Assembly: GCA_914767715.1 (NCBI GenBank)
Contig: OU612066.1
Coordinates: 33,638,283 to 33,702,282, forward strand
Direction of reading: 5' to 3'
From: Membranipora membranacea
Lineage: Eukaryota > Bryozoa > Gymnolaemata > Cheilostomatida > Membraniporidae
DNA: 64,000 nt
Position 1 is the stretch's first letter. Each line of letters begins with the position of its first letter. The notes under the pieces were generated by a model. That model was not told where the DNA came from. It worked only from the letters and a program-made list of their open reading frames with translations, and searched no databases. Position numbers and translations under genes: made by a program. Positions 12,446 through 24,199 of this stretch are shown one piece after another.

Positions 12446-13130
12446 TTTGTTTGTTTAATTTTAAAACCTTCTCTCCAGAGATGTTTACATAAAATAAAAC
12501 TTTTACTGGGTGCATAAAATTGCTAAAAAGGATCCCCCTGGAATAAATAAAGCAAGAATTAACATAAATGGATATAAAAATCAATATTGACTGACTAAAT
12601 GTAACTTGTGTTACACAGCATGGCTTGGCCTTGTTTATGTGTTCTCGACTTCGGTAATGTAAATTGGATAACTTGGTGGGTGATCGTTTAGGTCCTTAAA
12701 CTGTTTTCTCGATAAATCTCTTCCGCAGTAAATGTTCTGAGTTGTTTTTTATCTTACTAGTATATTTATGGTACTGCTGATTAAGAGTCACAGATAGTGT
12801 GCTGATTTTGGCTGCTGCTAGGCAATCACAGTAGTGCCATAAATGATTCGGAGTATTCTGCTTCCTTGGGTCGGAATGTGTTTTATAATTTGGTGCACTT
12901 AGACTGCATTGAAAATATTATATACAAATTAATATCAGTTTGAAGACTAGCCCATTTCTCCAAAGAAAATTTTGGTCCCAACTTAGTCTCAATAAATACT
13001 ATGACAACTTTCGCAATTGAATCCTTAGAGAAAGAAATGTTTATGACACATCGTTTGAATTTGAAAAATGTTCCTTGATTGTCAAATTTCAAACAAAAGC
13101 TTCACTTCCTTGACTTGCATCATCACAATC

Positions 13131-13277
13131 ATGAGTGATTTATGCGGTTTGGTATCTGTAATTGCACAATCAAAACAGGATCACTGTATTTTCCAGCTTG
13201 GAAATATCAACAGGGAATGTTTAGATGACATCCTGTTTCATTGTTCACTGGGTCAACACAATTTCCCTTATCACTAA
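13131..13277 (+). other. Short ORF, copy 2 of a three-copy repeat (starts MSDLCGLVS)
   Basis: A 48-codon frame, MSDLCGLVSVIAQSKQDHC onward, is the longest of three homologous copies (2,682 and about 14,209). I recognise no domain and see no splice context that would make it part of a gene. Confidence 0.3.
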
Positions 13278-15452
13278 TCGCATGAATGGTTTCATTCTTT
13301 GACCTGCTATGAAATATCATGTCATTCATTGATAAAGAAGTGTCAAGTGTCTATGGTGTACACATGATTTACACCACATTACACAGCCACAAGTTCCATC
13401 ATGAACCAGAACAGCCTCCCTGGCTCTTCCGATCAGCCAATGTAACTTTCTGGTCGCTCGTTGAATGAGCATTATGTCATCGCAAGTCATCTGAACTGCA
13501 GGAAACAGAACCAAATCTCAACGAGCAGCTTTTATCTCAGCCAGTTACTCCCCTAAAAAATACGCAACATATAACGGGATACATTGAGATATATACTGTG
13601 ATGGACCAAATAGCTAGAGTATTTTGATTGCCACTGTATATGGAGAAGCATGTGTAGACTATACTAATGGTAGACATATCAATATCAACTAATCGGAAAT
13701 TAAAAGTTGTCTTCTCTCTATGACTGATTGGATAACTCTACCGTATAATTCTGAGGAGCTCTTATTTGTCATTTTTATATTTGAAGTTGATTTGAGGCAA
13801 TAAATTTAAATATGAATTAATATATCTCCATATATATACATATATGTATATATACAACCTCTGACCTTATTGAATACAAAGAGTGTTTCTCTCTTAGCAG
13901 ACCCGAAAGTCTGACTAACAGGTTTTGTAGAAATTTCACAGTATTGATTGCTGACTCAATGTAAATACATCAAATTAAACTCTAAGGTGGATCCCTCTTT
14001 CACTTAGGCAAATACTTCATGAATTTTGTCATAGAATACACAGTTGTCAATCACTACCCTTTGATATTTTTCAGTTTACTTTTTCTGTCTGCTGTCGTCG
14101 CATGGATTCAAATGTGTTCCTTTGTGCTTGATGAATTTGAAAAAAATTCCTATGTTGTTCAAAGTCAAACAACAGCTTTACTTCCTTGACTTGCATCATC
14201 ACAATCACCGATGAGTTATGTGGTTTGGTATCTGTGAATGCGCAATCAAAACAGGATCACTGTATTTCCCAGCTCCGAATAACTGACAGGGAATGTTTAC
14301 ATGACATTCTGTTTCCCGGTTTATACAGAGTGGGTCATCATCTCATCCCTATTACTATTGTATGAAAAGGCATACTTTGACCTGCTGTAAATTAACAAAA
14401 TAAAAAGTTGCAGTTTATTTTCACATATGATGTTGATAAAAGTGAATGCCTACAGTGTTGGGTTAAATGTGACATAAAATATGACATAAAAAACGACATG
14501 GATTAGGGACTTACATAGTTTAGGTTTTGAAAATAGAGTTGCGGCAAGAAAATGTTCAACTAGTTATTCTTAATACATGATTAAAAAGAAGGTGCGTCAG
14601 ATCATCAGCAATTTTCACAAAATTGCCTCTAGATCATTTCAAAAACAAAATCATATAGCGCGGGTGAATTTAATAATACCAGCCTTTCTTAAAAACATAA
14701 GGCTGGCAAAATGGTCCTTAAAGTCAACCGCCGGATTCTACCAAGGCACATAATGTCACGATCATGTCATAGTAAAAACCAAGCCGTTGCATTCGCAACA
14801 TATATGACTAAAGATCTGATATTGGCACAGTAATATTTAAATAAACCATATCACTGTTAAAACAATTGCTCAGAATGTATAAAATAATAAAATTTATTCT
14901 ATTATCCTTCATGAAGTACAGTATTAGGTTGTAGCTTGTCAAACGCTAGTCTGAGCCCCCCATACTTTTACTCCCCCCCCCCCTTTCCCGCCCAAAATAA
15001 ATAATTTCAGGGCAATCTAGGTCTGCTGTTAAGCTATCAATCAGCTGTAAAATAGCATCTGTGGTAGGCCTACCTAACTTCGGCCTGAAAGCATACTGTG
15101 GGGTTGAAATGACAGTTTTTGCACAATTTTGCGGTAGGAACCTCAGGAATGGGAGCTATCTTAGCACACTTGCTACCCTATCTTAAACTGATAAGAAGTA
15201 TCAATGGCTCATCATCTTGAGATGATGCATTGTATTTTCGTCACTCGCTATCATGTATAACAGCTCTATGTGGGGCGCGGTCGGGCGAGGAGCAAAAGTC
15301 TGGGGGCTTAGACTAAGGTTTATTCAATCTATGCATGGATATAAACAGGCGAACTTTAGACACGAAGACTCACAATCAAAATATAGCTTGAGATAGGCGG
15401 AAGACTAATTCAACTGATCATCTTGCATTTGCAATTATTAAATACTGTGAGA

Positions 15453-15786
15453 ATGTCTTCAAAAAAAAGTAAGGAACAACAGAACAATCAGTGAGTATAT
15501 TTAAAGCTTGATATTACGCATTTATCGATACCATCTTTTGTTGACATTGATTATTGATTTGAATATGGTAACACATCATTAAAATTATCGATGCTTGCAG
15601 TTATTACACTGATAGACAATTGATATAAACACCACAGGGTTACTCAGCTTACAATATACCACAACCCAAAGGAGACCCTCCTCGAGATTACCTCATGTGG
15701 AGTATAGCCAACTTTTTCTGCTGCTTCCTGTTTGCGTATATCGCCTTAAGAAGATCTTTCGTATCCATAGAACTGTCCAGAATTGG
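15453..15786 (+). pseudogene. Partial CD225/dispanin copy without exon 3
   Basis: Exon 1 is recognisable (ATGTCTTCAAAAAAAA then GTAAGG, 16 nt as in the intact genes). The exon-2 remnant at about 15,640-15,786 has about 50 open codons: GYSAYNIPQPKGDPPRDYLM, then WSIANFFCCFLFAYIALRRS, ending at a GTATGT donor. The Pro-rich N-terminal half is lost, the candidate acceptor (CACAG before GGTTAC) is out of phase with exon 1, the basic loop RSVRARDAI has decayed, and I find no exon 3 before the foldback element at 16,321. Most likely a pseudogene, but the open exon is notable. Confidence 0.7.
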
Positions 15787-16320
15787 TATGTGAATGAATT
15801 TCCAATTGAAATATGATTTTGGGTATATACGTATGGATTAGAATTTGGTCATTGGGCTCAAATTGGATGTGTTCATCGAAAAATATTTTTCATCTTCAAC
15901 TTTGGAAGTTGCAAAAATCTTACAATGACAGAGCGGATTTACAAATTTGGATCCAATACATGTCCCTTTGTGTTTTCATGTACAAGCTTATTCTATAGTC
16001 TATCTCTATCAAAATATTTTATGTCTGTGGCAGTATCAATTCACTCAAACTGCATTGCTTGTATGCCTCATCTATAGGGCGTCTTACATGGAATTCAGTG
16101 ATAACCCAGCGAGAGATGGTGGTTTTATTTATACCCCACCACTGAGACCTGCTTTCTGGCTTTTGGGCAAAGTACACATCTGAAATCTGAAAGGTCAATA
16201 TTTTAAACTCCTCTGTCAACTAGGAGTGGTCTATTTATTTGCAATGCCCCGCCTCCCCTTCCCACTCTCTCACTTTTTGTAACCACTGATATATATTACC
16301 GTGGCCCAGAAAGCCGGATG

Positions 16321-18176
16321 AAATTAAACTTATCTGCTGTGAATTTAATTTAAAAAGGCCTGAATTGAATTAAACATTTCAGTAAATTTAATCAAACTTT
16401 TCTGCATTAAACTTTTCTGCATCAAACTTTTAAGTTCTGCATCAAACTCTGCTCCTCTTAATCAAACTTTTCTACTCTGAATTAAACTTTTCTGTTCTGC
16501 ATCAAACTTTTCCGTTCTGCATCAAACTTTTATACTCTGCATCAAACTTTTTGTTCTGCATCAAACTTTTCTACACTGAATCAAACTTTTCCGCTCCATT
16601 GATATCAACCACCCTATATACTATGTATTACTGTATGCAGGTCCTCAGTCTACAAATTAGCCTCACAGAATATTTTGGTGCACTTTTTGTTAGAAGGAAG
16701 ATAAAAGATGAGTAACCAGCTATCTTTGGGCATTCCCAGTACAAATATTTGTTACCATACATGCAGGTCTATTAATTAAGATTTGGTACCATACAGGCTG
16801 TTATCCACAGCTTTATCAACTACAAGTTTTTAATCAGGGAATTTCAATAATACACAGGTATTAGAAATCAAAACATTTATAGATATTTGCTGAATTTTCA
16901 AATAGCTTTGACAGCAAATGGAAAATCCTTACAAGTGGGATATTTTGTCGTATACAGTCACAATGAAACTTCAATTAAATTTGTGGGCCTAACCACTACT
17001 CTTATCATACTTGTTTCGTTAGTCAGCAAGCAAACCTTATTCATTCTGTTAGCACAGTCTGACCTAATACCACAAGGTCAAACAATTTGTCAAACTTTTA
17101 ATTGATACTGATACAAACATGACAATTCACACCAGTGGGTTGCTGCACAACCACACAGGAGATAATACTACTACTTTGATAATATGGACAGGCTAAAATT
17201 GCAGTTCAAGAAAACATCCCAATACATTAGGGAAATTTACTGGGAGTTTTTACCTAGGTAATACATACAGATGTAATAATAGTATTCCACGTGGTGCGGG
17301 AGGTTTTTGCAAGGGCCAGCCTCTACAAGGATAATTATTTTAGTAAGAGCAGGACTGTTCAGCAGGTGTCATGAAATAGAATTGAATCCGGTCAGATGCC
17401 AGCCTTTTGTTTTCTATGAGGTTTTATTGCTTGTATTATTTCTTCATGAGTGTTGGATTCTAAACCCATCCAGCACATAGATGTGAAAAGTGTATCATCA
17501 TAGAAATTGTTGATTGCCTCAACTGACAGAAAGCCACATTCTCTTAGGACCCATCCTTTCACAAATTTCGTTAGGCTATACGCTGAAGCTAAGCAATTAT
17601 CATGTATGAATCTGAGTATGTATGAGTCAGATTGCTAACAAAAATTTATAATATTCTGCTGATGCAAAGCAATAAAACCTCATAGAAAACAAAGAGCTGG
17701 CATCTGACCGGATTCAATTCTATTTCATGATACCTGCTGATCAGTCCTGCTCTTACTAAAATAATTATCCTTGTAGAGGCTTGTAAAAACCTCCGCACCA
17801 CTTGGAATACTAGGTAATACATCTGTATGTATTACCTAGGTTTGTATCAGTATCAATTAAAAGTTTGACAAATTGTTTGACATTGTGGTATTAGGTCAGA
17901 CTCGTGCTAACAGAATGAATAAGGTTCCCCCCCCCCCCCCGCCCCGTGTGGATTGTTGGAGTGTGGAAAGTTTGATGCAGAACGGAAAAGTTTGATGCAG
18001 AACAGAAAAGTTTAATTCAGAGTAGACAAGTTTGATTAAGAGCTGTAAAGTTTGATGCAGAACTTGAAAGTTTGATGCAGAAAAGTTTAATGCAGAAAAA
18101 TTTGATTAAATTTACTGAAATGTTTAATTCAATTCAGGCCTTTTTAAATTAAATTCACAGCAGATAAGTTTAATTT
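16321..18176. mobile_element. Long foldback element with ATCAAACTTTTC-type terminal minisatellites
   Basis: Both ends carry AAATTAAACTTATCTGCTG in inverted orientation, and the symmetry continues inward. GAATTTAATTTAAAAAGGCC mirrors the right end; then come arrays of about 20-bp units (ATCAAACTTTTCTGTTCTGC) at 16,385-16,590 and their inverse at 17,965-18,110. Inner arms follow: 17,020-17,105 against 17,838-17,925, and 17,290-17,430 against 17,675-17,810. The whole 1.86 kb is therefore a giant imperfect palindrome with a loop at about 17,430-17,670. No transposase frame is visible and no clear target duplication flanks it. It abuts the decayed dispanin exon at 18,178. Confidence 0.85.
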
Positions 18177-18177
18177 T

Positions 18178-18690
18178 ACCTGGCTCATACAGCTTACACT
18201 GTGACTATACCCCAACCTCTAGCAGACCCTCCTAAAGATTACCTGGCATGGAGTATTGGGACAACAGTGCTTTGTTGCTCCTCTATCGTAGCCATAATCA
18301 GAGTCGGAGAGGCGATACGTAAGGATATGTATTACTGATTAACTAGAATAGAACTTAGGAAGTACTAATGATTTGATTCCAGCCAATATACTGATCCAAA
18401 AACGGGGAAGGACTTGGCGGTGGGAGTTTCTTTGATCTGTATTCTTAAAAGGAAAAACTCATTCTTTTTGGGCGATCTGATTTTTGCACATAATTTTTTC
18501 CTTTTCTTACTGGAGTTCTCTACTGAATCACAGCTTCTTTCTCTCTTTTATTAGCAGGTGACAGTAAAAGAACTATGGAAGCATCAAAAGGTGCAAGATA
18601 CCTCAAGACATCGGGCACTGTGTTCGGACTATATTTATCAGTCACTGAGTTTCCCTCAAATTACTTACTGACAATACAAACATAATATCG
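18178..18690 (+). pseudogene. Degenerate CD225/dispanin copy truncated by the foldback element
   Basis: Homology to dispanin 1 exon 2 begins at GCTCATACAGC (18,183), right at the edge of the foldback element. The frame reads AHTAYTVTIPQPLADPPKDY, then LAWSIGTTVLCCSS, but the FWFG core is deleted and the frame ends at TGA 18,336-18,338, past the normal splice position. An exon-3-like segment at 18,557-18,684 (GDSKRTMEASKGARYLKTSG, then TVFG) keeps an acceptor and an open frame but has lost the second membrane helix. The N-terminal half and exon 1 are absent. Confidence 0.75.
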
Positions 18691-19181
18691 TCACAAAATA
18701 ATCTAATATTAATAGATTGTTTCATCTCATAATATTATACAGTGTGCGAATTCTCTCCCTACTGACATCAAGCATGTGGGCTATCAGTAATAATCAAAAA
18801 GTATCTGGAGGTTTTCTGTTCTCTGGAGAGTAAGGTCTCATATCATCACCCTTCCCGTAGTTAAGTCAGGACACCAGAGGCTTGAGAATTCTTGGTCACT
18901 AACTCGATAATAAGATTCGAAAGGAATATAGCAAACATTTCATTTTGACTTTCTATGCCAAATCTCAGCAACAACATAACAAATAGGACCTCCTTTGTCT
19001 TCAAAGTCAAAATCTTCCAACTTGGGAAAGATTTTATTTTGAGGACTTTGCTACTTCCTGATTGCCCAAGCTCTGAGTCAGATTAATTTAACTGATCTAT
19101 GATTTCACTGAATAAATAATAAGGGTATCAGTAGGAAAATTCCATAGGGGGAATGCCGGGATTCCCTAGCAAACATATCTA

Positions 19182-19213
19182 CACAGAGTAAGGATATATA
19201 TCCTTACTCTGTG
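19182..19213. repeat. 32-bp perfect palindrome
   Basis: CACAGAGTAAGGATAT is followed directly by its exact reverse complement. A 24-bp version of the same palindrome is at 56,741-56,764, so it belongs to a dispersed family. Confidence 0.85.
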
Positions 19214-19679
19214 ATATCTAGTTCCCAGAATGTTGTCTTTTCCTCATTCAAGATGAAATAAACATCCACATGTGACCCACAGCTGATTGCGCAGTTGATC
19301 GAGCTAGTCTGTGATTATCAGTTACATGTAAACATCTTTCACAATAATAATCTATGGCCATTGAAAAAGGCGGGCTTGTCATAACCCGCCCTTATCATTT
19401 ATTTCATTATGCCATGGAGCTCAGGTTAATTACATGAGCATGATTCATTGCCGTCATACACTTAATGCACATAATAATCTATGTGTGTCGCAATGTGTGA
19501 AATTTATCAAATTATACATGTTTACAGTTTCCAGTTATTTATATCATACATTGAAGGGTTAGGATTACTTATAAACAAATTGCTGAGTATCGAAAAGTAG
19601 TATTACTTGAGCTGCCTTCAACTAACAAACAACTCATCGAATCTTAATCCTTCAGCTTGCTGTAAAAAATATCATCAAT

Positions 19680-20647
19680 ATGTCTCAAGAAAAAGGTATG
19701 TGTTGTCATTTAAGGCTCTCAATAAACCACAACATATAGATACAGTTGTACAGTAGTGTTTTCTAAGATACATTTTCTGTTCCTTTTGGTAACTTTCGCT
19801 CAATTATAAGAACTATGCTAAGGGATGTGTGTCTGAAAAGATAGACTATGACCAGACTCGATCAGAAAGTAAATCACCTGACGTACAAGGCATGATTAAA
19901 GCAACAAGGGATTAAGTTACTTTCGCTATCTTACCCGAGCTTTGCTTATTGTATTTTATTTCAATTTAACAGATCAGATGCCATACGACAGCGCACCTAC
20001 CTTTGCTCCACCTCCCTACGGAGTTCAGGACCCTGAAAAACAGCAGCAACAAGCTTACACCCCCTACCCGACAGCTCCAGCCCCCAATATGGGTTACACC
20101 CCCTACCCTATGGCTCCCGCTGCCACTACTGTGGTTTTAGGACGACCTCCTGTTAGCAATCCACCCAGAGATTATTTAGTATGGAGTATAATCACTACAA
20201 TATGCTGCTGTTTCTGGTTTGGAATCGTAGCCATCATAAAATCTGTCAGAGCCAGAGATGCAATTAGTAATGGTGAGCATTTAGTTTTCTCAGTCATTTT
20301 CCCGAAGGACTTGAATCACATCCATAGTCTTTAGGCATTTTTCATTATTTTTCAACCCATCAAAGCCAAACGATGTATCAATTCTTTGAATAAATCAGTA
20401 AGCTTGAGTAAGAAATTTGAGTCCTCAAAATAATAGCCAACCATGAATAAGATTACAATATTCACACATGCAATGTTGTCTTCTCTTGTTTATAGGCGAT
20501 AGAGTAGGAGCAATGGAGGCATCTAAAATGGCCAAACTCTGTAATATTCTCGGAACTGTGTTTGGTATTATTACAATAATTGGAATTATTGTATATTATG
20601 TTGTTTTCTACCAAAGTCTGGCTAACAGCTATAGCTATTATGGTTAA
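19680..20647 (+). CDS. CD225/dispanin family two-pass membrane protein (dispanin 2)
   Basis: Three coding exons: 19,680-19,695, 19,973-20,272 and 20,496-20,647, all phase-1 junctions as in dispanin 1, giving 155 residues. The Pro-rich head has PPPYGV (PPxY) and two YTPYP repeats, so it is longer than in dispanin 1. The CD225 domain starts at RDYLVWSIITTICCCFWFGI (three adjacent Cys, probable palmitoylation), has the loop KSVRARDAISNG, and the second helix GTVFGIITIIGIIVYYVVFY. A Tyr/Ser-rich tail follows. Predicted cytosolic N-terminus and short exposed C-terminus, as for dispanins. Function unknown beyond the family's link to membrane fusion and trafficking. Confidence 0.93.
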
Positions 20648-20699
20648 ATCAAGATCTGAACCTCTGATGAGGATAGGCTCATTCCATTTGCAAAACAAT

Positions 20700-23366
20700 G
20701 ATGATGCATGATGCAAGATGTTCCATCATTTACATAAGAGCTATCAAATGAAAATATGGTTTCATAATACTGGCAGAATATTGTGTACTGTTACTCCAGC
20801 ACAGACAAACAATCGTATTTTTCTAATATACATCATTAAAGGATCAAGTGCAGACGCCAAGTGCAGACGACAATCAATCCTTTTCTTCATTGCTAAAACT
20901 CTCATGGTGCTTATCCTTTTTCACTCTACTTTTTTCACAGGGATTTGAGGGTTGGTATGATGTCTTCCAAATCCAAAATTTTGTGGTATAGAATTTTCTT
21001 TAACAATCAATCTTGTTATCGATTTTGACTCGTTGTTAGCATGCTCTCAAGGGTGGTGAGCCTTTACTGCCACTATGCAAAAATATGATATGATATCAGT
21101 ATCTTGTTATCTGTCTGTGTGATTTTACGCATTCAGACATTTTATGTTTTGTACCAAGTATTCCCAACTGTTTTTAGACAAGAGAATACTCGTATTATCA
21201 AATTGCTGACTAATAGAGCTCTTTTTGATAACAATATTAGGAAATGTTTTTGTTTTTCCAAAAAACATACTTAATCACATATATTATGTTGCTCAATCAT
21301 TTATAATGCAAATATATATATACTGTTACATTATTCACAGACTTGATGACAAAACAAATTTTATGATTCCCTTGACCAACCAGGAAACAAACTTACAATG
21401 TTACATATCTCGTTAGCCCTAGCACTTTCTAGCTCTCAAGACTTAAAAATCTGCAGATACATGAATGTATAAGTCATCAGTACAAGCCAGTGAGAAAAGT
21501 TGATATGGTGGTCTGTAATTGTTCTTTAAAAGATATCAATCCAACTCGCAACTTATCATGAACAGCAATGACAAACACAATCCAACACACAACAGCAGAT
21601 AGGCCTACATTGCGATCAGCAGTATTTCACACAACACACTGTAGAGTAAAATCTTGTATCAACATGAATTCCTTGTATCTCTTACTTCTTGTACATTTCA
21701 TGGTCTGAATTACGCATTTCCTGGTAGAAATAGGTATTTTAGGGGTATAATAAAAAGTATGACGTATATAAATATGTGTAAATGAATCCTAAGCAAGTTT
21801 TTCTAACGCTGGTCGAGATAAAATGAAGTGGATACCCACAACTTAGATAATGGAGTGCAAGATTAATTTGATCATGTTTGTAGTTGCACCCATTAAACCC
21901 ACTAAACGACTCACAATCCTCCAAGTCCAGCATGATCTTATCTTCTAAAAATAATAGCGTATATATGAGTACTGCATTGGTAGTACATGACCCCAGATTA
22001 AACGGTGGCTTTAGCTTTTTAGTATAAGGTGATAGTTTGATAGCAAATAGTTTGGCAAGTAGCCTCCATAGAACTATCAATAACACCTCTATGTTAGCTT
22101 TTTTAAATGTCTGTTAGATTTTGTCATGAGACATCCTGAAATTACTATAACCACGAACCTGAATGTGACTGGTCTCTTACCTGCCAGATAACCAGTAGAG
22201 GAGACCCACGTTTCACAATCTAGAGGCTGACAACGGTTTGCCTAATAATTTACTTATAGTCTTACCTTAAACAATGAGTGGACAACTACAAGTTGAAATA
22301 AAAACAAGTAATGCTAACAAGGATTTTGAATTTGCTGGCAGCAGATGATAATAATGACTAGAACTGACACCTCAGGACCCAACTCTAATAATGGTGCGGT
22401 GGAAGGTAGGGATAGGCAAAGTATGAGGGGATTTGTTTGCAACAGCAATATGTTCTGTGAAAAACTGAGGTGTGTCAATAATGGATGATTATTGGAAAAA
22501 CTGCCTCTTCCATATCGTTTGTATATTGGGACAGTATCACAGGTCTTCTCCAAAACTTTGGTCTTTGGCAATGTTTGACTGCAGAAAAGATGCAAAGCTG
22601 TTCGGCTCAGGAGGTCAGATCAGAGCTTAGTTCATTTGTCAGAGTGACGCTAGATCAAGTTTGATCCATTTGTTTGCATTTGTGCATCAGTTACTCTCCC
22701 TCCACTAGAGGGTGTAATTATTGTAACAACTGCCTCATTGATTTCATTGGTCTTGGGATATATTATTCATTATGCCAATAAGAGCAGGCAACGTAAATGT
22801 AAGTGTTTAAAAACCATGCACAACTGTGATAGGGCATATTTACTAGGCGTGGATTAAATTTAAAAAATATAATTACATAGCGGTTGCTGCATGAATCTCA
22901 GAGATTTGATTTAATCCTCTATTTGCCGCTGAGGCTTTTTTATAGTAAAGCTGTAACTGTCTGTGTGTATGACATGTTGTGCTAGCCTACCTATCCAGAA
23001 GAATCATGAAACCTCTCTTTTCTTCATGTGTATCTCTTAATTAGTTAGACGGGCAATCAAATTTTATTCTTTTAAGCCATGATCTTCCGTTTTTTTGGAA
23101 AGGCCGTTTCCTAATCCCATAACGACTCCCAACGTATCCCTCTTAGCTAACAGATAATTATTGTTCTGGTATGTGTTGGTTTATTGTTGCTAGTTGATTC
23201 CCCAGCTAACGTTTCATGTAAAAATCAGCATCAAAGCTGTTTGTGTAAATGCACAAAAGTTTGTTCTCACACATCGTCATCCACTCATCATCCTAGTGCA
23301 ATGCACTTTGCAGAAACTTCCTTTATAGACACAACCAAAGGTGACCACTCAGTATCATTAATATTC
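20700..23366. other. Gene-free stretch
   Basis: 3' flank of dispanin 2 and intergenic DNA. Short open frames on both strands (for example 21,739-22,086 and 22,314-22,595, minus) have no recognisable domain and no convincing splice context. I see nothing else. Confidence 0.5.
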
Positions 23367-24188
23367 CGGGTTCTGGAAAACGCGGAAAATCGTTTTTCAC
23401 CTTGAATTTCATGATGATGCTAAAAAAAACTACTGGAAAGACATTGAGACATCACTACTGTATCATATGAGTGTTTTTGGTAAAAAATCAATTGAAAAAA
23501 ATTTTCTTTTGGAAAATGCGGAAAATATTTTTTTCCTCAAAAATTGATCTCAAAGCATAGAAAATGAACTGTAACCCATTAAGATATCATCCCCATCTTT
23601 TAAAGGCCTAAATTTCAGGTTTTTTCATTTTTGGAAAACGCGGAAAATCGTTTTCCGCGTTTTCGAAATTCGGAAAATCGTTTTCCACGTTTTCGAAAAT
23701 GCGGAAAATCGTTTACCAAAATCGTTTACCAAAAACACTCATATGATACAGTGGTGATGTCTCAATGTCTTTCCAGTAGTTTTTTTTAGCATCATCATGA
23801 AGTTCAAGGTGAAAAACGAATTTCCGCATTTTCGAAAACGCGGAAAACAATTTTCCGTGTTTTCCAAAAATGAAAAAACCTGAAATTTAGGCCTTTAGAA
23901 GATGGGGATGATATCTTAATGGGTTACAGTTCATTTTCTATGCTTTAAGATCAATTTTTGAGGAAAAAAATATTTTCCGCACTTTTCAAAAAAAAAAATT
24001 TTTTCAATTGATTTTTACCAAAAACACTCATATGATACAGTGGTGATGTCTAAATGTCTTTCCAGTAGTTTTTTTTAGCATCATCATCAAATTCAAGGTG
24101 AAAAACGATTTTCCGCTTTTCGAAAAAGCGGACAATGATTTTCCGCGATGAAACTGATTTTCCGCCTTTCCGCGTTTTCCAGAACCCG
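23367..24188. mobile_element. Inverted-repeat DNA transposon with 9-bp target duplication (Mutator-like foldback?)
   Basis: The ends are CGGGTTCTGGAAAACGCGG and its exact reverse complement (19 bp, perfect), flanked by TTAATATTC on both sides (23,358-23,366 and 24,189-24,197). The interior consists of inverted copies: a CTACTGGAAAGACATTGAGA segment near 23,430 returns inverted near 23,760 and again near 24,045. A segment around the AAGATATCATCCCCATCTT string (23,580) returns inverted near 23,900. GGAAAACGCGGAAAATCG-type words recur throughout. There is no coding capacity. A 9-bp duplication with long inverted arms suits Mutator-like elements; Merlin-type is an alternative. Confidence 0.88.
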
Positions 24189-24199
24189 TTAATATTCCT

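Larger units (their letters stand above)
11730..15860. repeat. Segmental duplication, block 2
   Basis: Collinear, same-orientation counterpart of 1-5,900; shared anchors are listed there. It lacks the 1.33-kb LINE of block 1, so it preserves the empty site. A further sub-copy of the MSDLCGLVS segment is present at 14,140-14,320, so the block has an internal partial duplication. Confidence 0.8.

Noticed and set aside
17930-17945. Poly-C and poly-G runs (also about 14,980, 60,566, 61,540) as quadruplex regulators
   Set aside because: Simple homopolymers in introns or intergenic DNA; they may be sequencing-length artefacts and no promoter is adjacent.
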